From an uncultured Draconibacterium sp. (GTDB lineage Bacteria; Bacteroidota; Bacteroidia; Bacteroidales; Prolixibacteraceae): a stretch of 64,000 nucleotides of DNA. The translations under genes were made by a program, and so were the position numbers. This document shows, piece by piece, positions 43,871 through 51,607 of this stretch. Location of the stretch: contig NZ_OY771649.1 in assembly GCF_963674925.1 (NCBI RefSeq), positions 1,240,001-1,304,000 on the forward strand. Direction: 5' to 3'. Position 1 is the stretch's first letter. Each line of letters opens with the position of its first letter. Under the pieces are notes generated by a model. It searched no databases, had not been told where the DNA came from, and saw nothing but the letters and a program-made list of their open reading frames with translations.

Positions 43871-45037
43871 CTACAGATTTTGTTCCGGCACTTCCAATAC
43901 CGCTTTTAACGCAGGCTTGGCTTTATTCTGCCTGTCAAAAAGAAGGGGATAGTTTGTCCTGCCGGGGATGGGGTATCCGTTTTTCCACGACATGTTATCC
44001 TGCAGGCCCCACAAGGTTACCCGGTCAATTTTGTCGCGTTTGTTGTAAAAAATCCGGAACAGCTCCTCATACCTTTCGGTTAGCTGTTGCTCTACCTCTT
44101 CCGGCAGTCCGTCTTTATAGGGGTCGAGGAATTCCTCAAACTCTTCCAACTGAAATTGAGGATGGCTCATCACCTGTCCGATAATCTGTCCCTCTTTGGT
44201 CAGGGGGAGAACATCTACATCCAGTTCGGTTATCATAACTTTTACACCCAATGAGGCAAAGGTATCGATGGCTGCTTCGATGTATTCATTTTTTGGGAAA
44301 TTCAGTCCCCAGTGTGCCTGTATTCCAACACCGTCGATCCGGATGCCTTCTTTTTGCAACATCCGCACCATGCGGGCTATGCCGTCTCGCTTTTCAGGGC
44401 GCCAGGCATTAAAATCGTTGTAATACAGTTCGGCATCGGGAGCATACTTGCCGGCATATTGAAATGCATATTTTACCATTTTGTCGCCGTCGCCAACTGC
44501 ATTTACCCAGGTGGTAGGACGATACGATCCATCGTTATCAATCACTTCATTCACCACATCCCAGGCATTTACGCGCCCGGCATACCTTCCGGCTACCGCT
44601 TCAATGTGGCTGCGCATCCGCTCGATTTGTTCTTCCGGAGTATTGGGATTGCCCTCTGGGTTAACAAAAAACCAATCAGGAGTCTGGTTGTGCCAAACCA
44701 GGGTATGCCCCACGATGAACATGCCGTTTTTTTCACCAAATTCCACAATCCGGTCGGCCGGATCAAAATTATAAACTCCGGGGCGAGGATTTATGGGGGC
44801 AGCTTTCATCGAATTCTCAGGCGTGATGGTATTAAATTGATCGGTTATAATGTTTCGGGTAGCCGTATCCCTGTCGGAAATGACAAATCTATTGACGGCA
44901 CAACCTAGTTTAAATGCACCGGCATAGGCTTCTTTTAAACTCTTAGGCGCAGCTTGTTCGTCTGCTTGTTCTGATTTTTTTTGAGCACACGACGAAATCA
45001 GGAAAAAACTTAAAATAAGAATAATCGTATTTTTCAT
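43871..45037 (-). CDS. GH10 endo-1,4-beta-xylanase lipoprotein
   Basis: A 388-residue glycoside hydrolase family 10 enzyme. A lipoprotein signal (lipobox ISSC, Cys17) places it on the cell surface or periplasmic face. The acid/base Glu164 is in WDVVNEV and the nucleophile Glu271 in ITELDVDV. Substrate-binding HTLVWHNQTP (111-120), YYNDFN (205-210) and LWGLQDNMSW are intact, so it should be active on xylan. It is a single-domain enzyme without a carbohydrate-binding module. It is monocistronic here, with no SusC/D genes nearby; an inverted repeat lies in its leader. Confidence 0.96.
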   Translation of the reverse strand: MKNTIILILSFFLISSCAQKKSEQADEQAAPKSLKEAYAGAFKLGCAVNRFVISDRDTATRNIITDQFNTITPENSMKAAPINPRPGVYNFDPADRIVEFGEKNGMFIVGHTLVWHNQTPDWFFVNPEGNPNTPEEQIERMRSHIEAVAGRYAGRVNAWDVVNEVIDNDGSYRPTTWVNAVGDGDKMVKYAFQYAGKYAPDAELYYNDFNAWRPEKRDGIARMVRMLQKEGIRIDGVGIQAHWGLNFPKNEYIEAAIDTFASLGVKVMITELDVDVLPLTKEGQIIGQVMSHPQFQLEEFEEFLDPYKDGLPEEVEQQLTERYEELFRIFYNKRDKIDRVTLWGLQDNMSWKNGYPIPGRTNYPLLFDRQNKAKPALKAVLEVPEQNL

Positions 45038-45094
45038 AGGTTTTGATTTTATTTTGGTCGATTAGATAGGTTAAAATAGAAAAAAGATTTGTTC

Positions 45095-45113
45095 TTTCCG
45101 GAAAAGCCGGAAA
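45095..45113. promoter_or_regulatory. Inverted repeat in the xylanase leader
   Basis: TTTCCGG (45095-45101) and CCGGAAA (45107-45113) form a 7-bp perfect inverted repeat with a 5-base spacer, 58 bases upstream of the start. Operator or leader hairpin cannot be distinguished. Confidence 0.35.
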
Positions 45114-45340
45114 AATATAAACGCTGGGTTAACATATTTAATATAACGATTTGGAAATTGCTTTGCCGTTGATACGTGATAGGTAGCTTCCCTACTCTAC
45201 CCCTTGTTTGTGACAACTACTTTGTACACACAATTATTTTTAGGGTCCTGCTTTACATTATACTTTCAATATGCGGCGCAAGAAAAAGTTGTATTTTTAA
45301 TAACGGTAGCATTTGCGCCTTTGTCATTTTTCTCTTCTGT

Positions 45341-45420
45341 CCCCGGGGCTGCGCTCCCTGCGGGAGCTTCCCCCGGTCTACTGATTACGCACCCTTGGTG
45401 CTTAAAGCTCCGAAGTGGGA
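45341..45420. repeat. REP-like hairpin cluster
   Basis: Contains CCCCGGGG (45341-45348), GCTCCC/GGGAGC (45353-45358, 45362-45367) and GCACC-CTT-GGTGC (45389-45401), a layout like the repeats around the Y1 transposase. The remaining part of 45038-45637 holds no gene I can support. Confidence 0.6.
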
Positions 45421-45637
45421 GACAAGCAGCAGCCCAATGCGTGTGTCTGAGTTAACGAAAATACAATGCGCCGGATTATAGATCAGTAAAAAATCGTTTG
45501 GCGATTAAAATTGATTAGAATCAGGCTGCTTGTTCCGAACGAAAAATTTATGCAGAATCATTTGAAAATGGGAATAGTAAAGTTTTGTATTCACTATAGT
45601 TTGCAAACGAGGTGTTGCAGAAAATCTGACTTCATCT

Positions 45638-46306
45638 TTATTTATGAAACTTATAACCCAGCGAAAACATAAACGAACGGTTGCGGGCGACCATATCGTA
45701 ATCAGCTTGAGGCGAGATATTATTTAATGCAAAATGAGCGGTAAATTCAAATAAAAACGAATTCACCTCCACACCTCCGCCAACGGCCAAACCAAGCCCA
45801 AGGCGTTTAAGGTCGTCGTTCTCATCGGTTCCCCATACAATGTCATACTCCTCATCGTAACTTTCCGAACCAACCGTTTCATCAACTTTTGTCTTTCCGT
45901 TAAGACCAATGCCAACATAAGGCCCCAACATGCCATATATCTTAATGTTGTTAACATCGGTATATAATTTCCCGAACACCGGAATATCGAGGTACCATAG
46001 TTTTATTGTCGAGTTTATGCTATACGGTACATCTTCGAACGAATCCGATTCATTCATTTTTATGCCCTTTGTGGTAAGGAGCAAAGCGGTTTCAATACCG
46101 GCACCTTCGCCAATCGCCCACTCAAACGTTGGTCCCAAATGCAACCCCGATCTCATCTCCAACGGTTCGCTGATTATTTCGCCCTCTTCTTTTATTAACA
46201 TGTCCGACAAGGTATATCCGGCCTTTATTCCAATGGTTTGGGCAAACAGGCCGACTGAAAAGCATGTAAAAGCAGCCATTACTACTAATCGGGTAAATGT
46301 TTTCAT
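45638..46306 (-). CDS. Outer-membrane beta-barrel protein (PorT-like)
   Basis: A 222-residue protein with a signal peptide (about 1-22, ending GLFAQ). The mature part opens TIGIKAGYTLSDM and continues in alternating amphipathic strands (GLHLGPTFEWAIG, LWYLDIPVFGKLY, IYGMLGPYVGIGL, FMFSLGYKFHK), the pattern of the outer-membrane beta-barrel families common in Bacteroidota. It ends in an aromatic-rich strand followed by HK. Function is probably structural or unknown. No coregulated partner is evident. Confidence 0.85.
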   Translation of the reverse strand: MKTFTRLVVMAAFTCFSVGLFAQTIGIKAGYTLSDMLIKEEGEIISEPLEMRSGLHLGPTFEWAIGEGAGIETALLLTTKGIKMNESDSFEDVPYSINSTIKLWYLDIPVFGKLYTDVNNIKIYGMLGPYVGIGLNGKTKVDETVGSESYDEEYDIVWGTDENDDLKRLGLGLAVGGGVEVNSFLFEFTAHFALNNISPQADYDMVARNRSFMFSLGYKFHK

Positions 46307-46590
46307 AACCTTCGATTTTTGTTCTTGCTTACTATACGGTGTTTCTGGGCTTTTAGTTAGTTTTTAGAGCTGATGCTAAAATTCATGCAAGTGTAAAATA
46401 ACTTGTTTTCCAAAAGTGGATCGGCTCCATTGTTGCCTTCCATCAAAAGATTTCCATACAAATTCTAAGGTTCGCGAAGAGAGGCCTGCCTGCTGTCAGG
46501 CAGAGACGATTGTGCCGAAAGCACATTCAGGGTGAGTCAATAAATTTTGAAGCCTATTTTGCTGTTAATTTCCAATCGACTTTCATAAAA

Positions 46591-46615
46591 AAAGGCCGCT
46601 AAATAAGCGACCTTT
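46591..46615 (-). terminator. Terminator of the DUF4382 gene
   Basis: Stem AAAGGCCGCT/AGCGACCTTT with one mismatch and an AAATA loop, 25 bases downstream of the stop. The A tract on its left becomes a T run on the minus strand. The hairpin at 63900-63922 has the same arm design. Confidence 0.8.
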
Positions 46616-46639
46616 CTCAATTATGTTTTGTTTTAATAC

Positions 46640-47170
46640 TTATTCTTTAATAACGGTTAAAACGGGTTTTAACGAATAGCCACCGTTTCCTTTGTCAACT
46701 ACCGATTGTTCGGCATCAAAGTCGAGCATCATACTAAATGTTTCGCCGTCGGCAATCGAGTCGTGTACATTAACTTTCAGCCCGGATTGTTGTGCCGAAG
46801 GTGTTTCCATATCCATGGTATCTTCGCCAATTACAAGCTGGTTGTTATCGCCCAGGATCAAACGTATTTGCGACAGGTAACCGGCCGGAATTTCATCTTC
46901 AGATAACTGAATACTGACACCGTCCATTAACTCCAGCAAGTTGATCTGGCCCATGGTATCCAGCGTCAGATCCATCCAGTTGCCTTCAGTAGTGTCGGCA
47001 TCGTTTACATTAATTCGCAGGCCCTGTATATCAACAAGTACTGCAGAGTATTCGGCCGGGGCATCGGTTAAATCTACTTTTAAGGTACCGGTTCCGGCCT
47101 TGTTGTCGTCGTCGCTGCAAGCCACAAAAAATGTAGCTGCAATAATAAAAGCTGTAATAAATTTTCTCAT
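46640..47170 (-). CDS. DUF4382-domain lipoprotein
   Basis: A 176-residue lipoprotein (lipobox FVAC, Cys18, followed by acidic SDDDN). The domain begins GTGTLKVDLTDAPAEYSAVLVDIQGLRIN, the hallmark opening of DUF4382, and ends GGYSLKPVLTVI. The fold is probably beta-sandwich and the role is unknown. The acidic residues right after the lipid-modified Cys fit the Bacteroidota surface-export signal, so surface exposure is plausible. It appears monocistronic. Confidence 0.85.
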   Translation of the reverse strand: MRKFITAFIIAATFFVACSDDDNKAGTGTLKVDLTDAPAEYSAVLVDIQGLRINVNDADTTEGNWMDLTLDTMGQINLLELMDGVSIQLSEDEIPAGYLSQIRLILGDNNQLVIGEDTMDMETPSAQQSGLKVNVHDSIADGETFSMMLDFDAEQSVVDKGNGGYSLKPVLTVIKE

Positions 47171-47332
47171 GATTGATTGTGTTTATGGATTAGAAACGAA
47201 TCAGAACCAAAAATGTTTTAAATCGATAGTTCTGAACTCATGATTATATTAATCATATCCATATCAAAAGTATTAAACACATAATAAAATCAGAATACAC
47301 AAAGCCATTATAACAATTCAATATGACAAACA

Positions 47333-48163
47333 TTATTGATCTCCGGCCAATAAATTCAGGAGTTTTTCGCATCCACCGTTCCGAATATATTCCGAGTGCT
47401 CTTCTGCAGTAGCAAAGGTTTTCCCACAAATTTTACTACAACGTACCTCACCCCTGTTTTCAAACAGAAAATCGCGCATCTTTTCTTCTGCCCCGGGAAC
47501 GATAAAACGTTTGTCGTCAGGATTATTGCTGTACCATTTTTCGGCGCCAAGATAAACCGCAGCGGCAAGTGCGCCACAGGCATTGCCACTTAAACCTATT
47601 CCTCCTGCAAAACCGGCCAGCATCATTGCTTTTTCTTTTCCTGCACCCATTTTTTCGGCAACAATACTGGCACAACTTACAATGGGAGTATCAGAACTTT
47701 CCGGCATTAATGTCAAACTTTTTTCTACCGTTGCCACTGCCCTTGGTGCCCAGCGACCAATTAAGCGGGCACAGTTTAGCGGTTTCCCGGTAATAAAAAA
47801 CTTAATCATACCCAGCTTCGACTTCTGGTTACAGTTTGTAATATCGCGGCAATTCACACTCGATGATCTTTGATTGAAGGAATCGACCAAATCGCGCGCA
47901 GCCGAGACAGCCAGCGAAGTGGCAACATTTGAGTCTTTCGCTCTTCGGTTGGCCTCGGCACCGGCAGCAAGAGCGGCTCCCCAAAGCATTCCGCATTGGT
48001 GCCCCTCTTGCACGATTCCGCCACATAACGGTCCGGTTGCCTTCTCAACTTCACTGTCGCGCTGTCCGAAATTTTTATTTACCACCGCAAATAGTGCCCC
48101 CGTGCACCCCACTTTAAACAGGAGGCTGCGGGCTTCTTTTCTGGTTGAACAGGTGTTTTTCAT
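47333..48163 (-). CDS. C_GCAxxG_C_C-type putative redox protein
   Basis: A 276-residue protein with many spaced cysteines: VGCTGALF near the N-terminus, CGGIVQEGHQCGMLWGAAL, NCRDITNC, and GLSGNACGALAAAVYLG about residue 190. These resemble the C_GCAxxG_C_C family of putative redox-active or metal-binding proteins common in anaerobes. It appears to hold two related halves, as the Cys-Gly/Gly-Ala helix motif recurs. The ATG at 48163 (MKNTCSTRKEAR) is preferred to 48217, whose extra residues lie in a dispersed repeat. No signal peptide. The substrate or partner is unknown. Confidence 0.75.
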   Translation of the reverse strand: MKNTCSTRKEARSLLFKVGCTGALFAVVNKNFGQRDSEVEKATGPLCGGIVQEGHQCGMLWGAALAAGAEANRRAKDSNVATSLAVSAARDLVDSFNQRSSSVNCRDITNCNQKSKLGMIKFFITGKPLNCARLIGRWAPRAVATVEKSLTLMPESSDTPIVSCASIVAEKMGAGKEKAMMLAGFAGGIGLSGNACGALAAAVYLGAEKWYSNNPDDKRFIVPGAEEKMRDFLFENRGEVRCSKICGKTFATAEEHSEYIRNGGCEKLLNLLAGDQ

Positions 48164-48212
48164 TTTTGTAAGTTTTTGATTGCTTTGGTCGCAAGAACAG
48201 ACAATCAGAGAT

Positions 48213-48288
48213 GTCATTTCGAATGAGGTATGAATGAGAAATCTGTTTCAACTTTGAGAGATTTCTCCTCATTCTTCGTCGAAATGAC
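48213..48288. repeat. Dispersed palindromic repeat, copy 2
   Basis: A 76-base imperfect palindrome beginning GTCATTTCGAATGA and ending TCGTCGAAATGAC, related to 20959-21036 (shared AGATTTCTCC and the outer GTCATT/AATGAC arms). Confidence 0.75.
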
Positions 48289-48340
48289 AATAAAATCTAT
48301 TTTAATCCTTTTAATTTCTGTGATAAATTCGATCATTCCC

Positions 48341-49537
48341 CTACATCTCAACAGAAGGCAGAATATACTGACGCACTAATTTAAACAACTTCGATTTACC
48401 GGCCCAGTTCCCACTGGTGAAAACCACGGTCATATCCAACGCGGGGAAAACCATTATTACCTGTCCGCCCCAACCATTGGCACGGTACATTTTTATGTTT
48501 TTGCCACCGTGGTACAACTCGCTTTGCCACCAGGTGTACCCGTAACCGTTCTTACCCGAATCTTCGATGGGCAACTTTATACCGGAGTTATTATTATATA
48601 CGGTTGAGCTCTTTGCTACCCAATCGGCCGACAGGATGCGCTCTCCGTTCCACATGCCGTTATCGAGGTAAGTAATTCCCAGTTTAAGCATATTGCGGGG
48701 AGTAACACTCAAAGAACTGGCTGCTTCAACAACTACTCCATCCGGATATTTCATCCACGTGCCTTCTTTTATTCCCAATGGTTCGAACAAGTATTTTTTC
48801 GAGAACTCGTCGAGATCAAGTCCGGTAGCATTTCTTAAAATTTCACCCAAAATAACAATGCCACCGCCGTTGTAGGTAAACGATGTTCCGGGTTCCGCCC
48901 ACCATTCACGATCTAAAACACAGGTTACCGGATCGTTGCAATCGAAATACAAGCGGTCCATGTCGTTGGTAGATTCCGTTCCGTGAGCGGCGCTCCACTC
49001 ATCCCAGGCTAAGCCGGAGGTCATCGTCAACAGGTGCTCAATGGTAATGTATTCGCGGTTATTGGTTTTCAGGTGTTGATGTTCGGGCAGGTAATCAAAA
49101 ATGGATTGATCAACACTTTTTATAAAACCTTTATCGACGGCGATTCCGATACATGCCGACACAAAACTTTTTGTTACTGACATAACACTGTGTTTCGTTT
49201 CCGGACCGTATTCCACGTAGTCGCCGTAGTAATAAGGTTTATCCCATGCGTAAAGATGTCCCGGGAAATACTGTTCAACAACGAGTTTATTGTTTTTGTA
49301 GATCAGCATGGAATGTATCTCTCCAAATTTACCGGCGTAGATTTTCTGAATAGCATCTTTTATATAGCGCTCATCAATATTGGCATCATTCGGCGTGCCT
49401 ACATTAATTCCATCGTTCATTTCTGCCGGAGGAGTTAAAATAACCTCCTCCGCTTTTTTATTGTTACACGAGCTGGCTCCCAATACGGCCTGCAGTATAA
49501 CCAATATGAGTAACATTCTTCCGATCAGCAGTTTCAT
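48341..49537 (-). CDS. Serine hydrolase of the class C beta-lactamase fold
   Basis: A 398-residue lipoprotein (lipobox GASSC, Cys24). The active-site Ser120 is in S-V-T-K123 (SVMSVTKSF). The second motif Y-x-N appears as FTYNGGG, and the region near HGGKNIKMYRANGWGG supplies the third HxG-type element. The family includes esterases, D-aminopeptidases and beta-lactamase relatives, so antibiotic resistance should not be assumed. It starts 10 bases after the stop of the membrane acyltransferase gene upstream, so the two are probably cotranscribed, both acting at the envelope. Confidence 0.85.
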   Translation of the reverse strand: MKLLIGRMLLILVILQAVLGASSCNNKKAEEVILTPPAEMNDGINVGTPNDANIDERYIKDAIQKIYAGKFGEIHSMLIYKNNKLVVEQYFPGHLYAWDKPYYYGDYVEYGPETKHSVMSVTKSFVSACIGIAVDKGFIKSVDQSIFDYLPEHQHLKTNNREYITIEHLLTMTSGLAWDEWSAAHGTESTNDMDRLYFDCNDPVTCVLDREWWAEPGTSFTYNGGGIVILGEILRNATGLDLDEFSKKYLFEPLGIKEGTWMKYPDGVVVEAASSLSVTPRNMLKLGITYLDNGMWNGERILSADWVAKSSTVYNNNSGIKLPIEDSGKNGYGYTWWQSELYHGGKNIKMYRANGWGGQVIMVFPALDMTVVFTSGNWAGKSKLFKLVRQYILPSVEM

Positions 49538-49547
49538 GGTTTTAAAT

Positions 49548-51272
49548 TTACGAGTTAGTGGATATTATTTCAGCAATTACAGGACGTGCTTTCTCAATCC
49601 TGTTCAAATCAAGTTGAAGTCCGAGTGGTTCATATACTTTGGCAAAGTACTCATAGATTCCTTTTACCATTTCGAAAGGCGCCTGAACCGACTGCAAGGC
49701 AGTTGATCCTGAATTATTTACTACGGAACTATCGATACCTTTGTTTAATAATGCCTTCACTATTTCGGTACGGCAGAAAAAAGCTGCAGTGTGCAAAGCG
49801 GTAGAACCATCATTATTCGTAACATTCAGGTCTGCACCGGCATCGATCAGTGCTTTGGCAATTTCTGTTTTTCCAAAGACACAGGCAGTCATTAGTGGAC
49901 TTGATCCACCTGCAGGCTCTTTTTCATTCAAATCGGCACCCGATTCAATTATTCTCTTTACAGTTTCCAAATCTCCTGCAATTACCGCTGCATGTATACT
50001 TTTCCCACTTTGAGGCGCTGTGCTTGTTTCTGTTGTTTCTGTTTTCTGTTCTTTGTTTTCTGTTGTTCCGGGATAAGCAGTAAAAGCCGCTAATATAATT
50101 ACTACCGACATGACTGCAGTGGCAACTGTTTTTGTATTGACTGTGCGTTGACGGATTGTTCGCCACGAGTAAATAAGCAGATTTGAAAGTCCAAAAGTAA
50201 GTATAGTAACCATAAGGAATTTCACCATCGACGGAATTGGTAATGCCATTAACGAGAGTGCAACTACTCCAAGTACAATAGTGTGAATAATGTAAACCGA
50301 GTAAGAATTTCTGTTCAGTTCGTCCATAAGCGCATACCTTTTGTTTAAACTATGGCGGAAACCGTAAAGGAATACATACAGCAGAGTAAGTTGCGATGCC
50401 AGGCCAAAAGCATAATAAACAACACGGTCGGCAAACTGCGATATGAAATAGTAATTACGCGCTGGGTCGATAATATTGAAAAAGGTATTTAGTGCAACGG
50501 CCGTAAAAATTCCGAGGGCGAAAGTCAGAACTACATTTGCGACTATATAAAGTCGTTTGTTCTTTTGGGTTGAATCGAACACTTTTAATTTGTAGCAAAG
50601 TGTACCCAGCAAAAAAGACATAAAGTAAACCAACAAACGCTCGCGTTGAAAATGTAGAATAGCAGAATCGTACCAGCCGTTCAGTCCCATTTGTGCAATT
50701 GTTACACTGGATACAACACCAACCACAAACATTACGATTACTGCAGTTTTTAGGTTAATTTTTAACGACAGCACTTTTGTTTTTGCCAGCACCAGATAAA
50801 TCACCTGAAACAGAAACAATACAGGCAAAAACCATAACCAGTTTTGTGCCGGGTTGTTGGCATAAAAACTCAGGTCGCTTCCGGCCCGTTCAAAAAAGTG
50901 GAAGTACGAGAACCATTCTTCCTGTGGTAAACCACGTGAATATAAAAAGATGAATTTGTAAGCAGGAATCAAAGCAAAAACCGCAATTAGCCACGGAATC
51001 AAAATACGTTTCACTTTTGATTTAATAAATTCGATTGATGTTTTTGACTTCAGCGACATCGGGATTAAATACCCGGAGATAAAGAAGATCGTAAACATTA
51101 TAAACAGATCAAGGTACAAACGGATCATTCCGATTGAATTTGCTTTTACCGGATCGACAACAATCCAGGAGTTTTGCAAAACATGTTCATAAACCAATCC
51201 TGAGTGTAAAACAACAACCAGGAAAATCATTAATGTTCTTAAATGGTCGAGAAAATAAATTCGTGTTTTCAT
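49548..51272 (-). CDS. Acyltransferase-3 membrane protein fused to ankyrin repeats
   Basis: A 574-residue protein. The N-terminal ~385 residues hold about ten membrane helices of the acyltransferase family 3/OpgC type, opening RIYFLDHLRTLMIFLVVVLHSG with the conserved Arg and the Asp-His pair of that family. An eleventh helix (about 385-405) and a Thr/Glu-rich linker follow. The C-terminal part (about 425-545) has three or four ankyrin repeats (GDLETVKRIIESGADLNEKE, SPLMTACVFGKTEIAKALIDAGADL, GSTALHTAAFFCRTEIVKALL). AT3 proteins acylate sugars or other envelope molecules; ankyrins bind proteins. The fusion is unusual to me. A serine hydrolase gene follows immediately. Confidence 0.85.
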   Translation of the reverse strand: MKTRIYFLDHLRTLMIFLVVVLHSGLVYEHVLQNSWIVVDPVKANSIGMIRLYLDLFIMFTIFFISGYLIPMSLKSKTSIEFIKSKVKRILIPWLIAVFALIPAYKFIFLYSRGLPQEEWFSYFHFFERAGSDLSFYANNPAQNWLWFLPVLFLFQVIYLVLAKTKVLSLKINLKTAVIVMFVVGVVSSVTIAQMGLNGWYDSAILHFQRERLLVYFMSFLLGTLCYKLKVFDSTQKNKRLYIVANVVLTFALGIFTAVALNTFFNIIDPARNYYFISQFADRVVYYAFGLASQLTLLYVFLYGFRHSLNKRYALMDELNRNSYSVYIIHTIVLGVVALSLMALPIPSMVKFLMVTILTFGLSNLLIYSWRTIRQRTVNTKTVATAVMSVVIILAAFTAYPGTTENKEQKTETTETSTAPQSGKSIHAAVIAGDLETVKRIIESGADLNEKEPAGGSSPLMTACVFGKTEIAKALIDAGADLNVTNNDGSTALHTAAFFCRTEIVKALLNKGIDSSVVNNSGSTALQSVQAPFEMVKGIYEYFAKVYEPLGLQLDLNRIEKARPVIAEIISTNS

Positions 51273-51607
51273 GATTTTTATTTTAGTCGGAAGACGGAAG
51301 CCCGAAGTCCGAAGTTTTTCGATAGTGTAAAGGTCGTGTGAAGCGTGACGCAGGTCTAATGAACTATGCAGCCAAGTGTATGAAGTTTGCTGAAGGCTTA
51401 AAACTTATGGCGCAAGCATATAAATTATGATGCAAAACATGATGCAAAGCCCTGAAAAGCTTGCCAAATAAGCGTTCTATAAAGCACATTAAAACATCAA
51501 AAAAACACGCTCCTCAAAATAAAATATGATCGAAAGAATGGATAGGATAAGCGACAAACAAACAGTTTTTGTATTTTTAGGATCGTAATTATCCGAAGCT
51601 ATCAACT
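51273..51607. other. Divergent intergenic region
   Basis: A 335-base spacer between divergent genes; it must hold both promoters. Short direct repeats (GAAGACGGAAGCCCGAAGTCCGAAG-like steps near 51290-51316) and TTATGGCGCAAGC/TTATGATGC tracts are present, but I see no gene, terminator or RNA. Confidence 0.45.

Noticed and set aside
45176..45481. A 101-residue plus-strand frame, and a similar one at 42209-42439
   Set aside because: Both run through REP-like hairpins and show Cys/Pro-rich composition caused by the palindromes; no protein-like pattern.
48341..49537. Beta-lactamase resistance gene
   Set aside because: The SVTK motif shows the fold, but the protein is a lipoprotein most like generic serine hydrolases of this superfamily; resistance is not supported.
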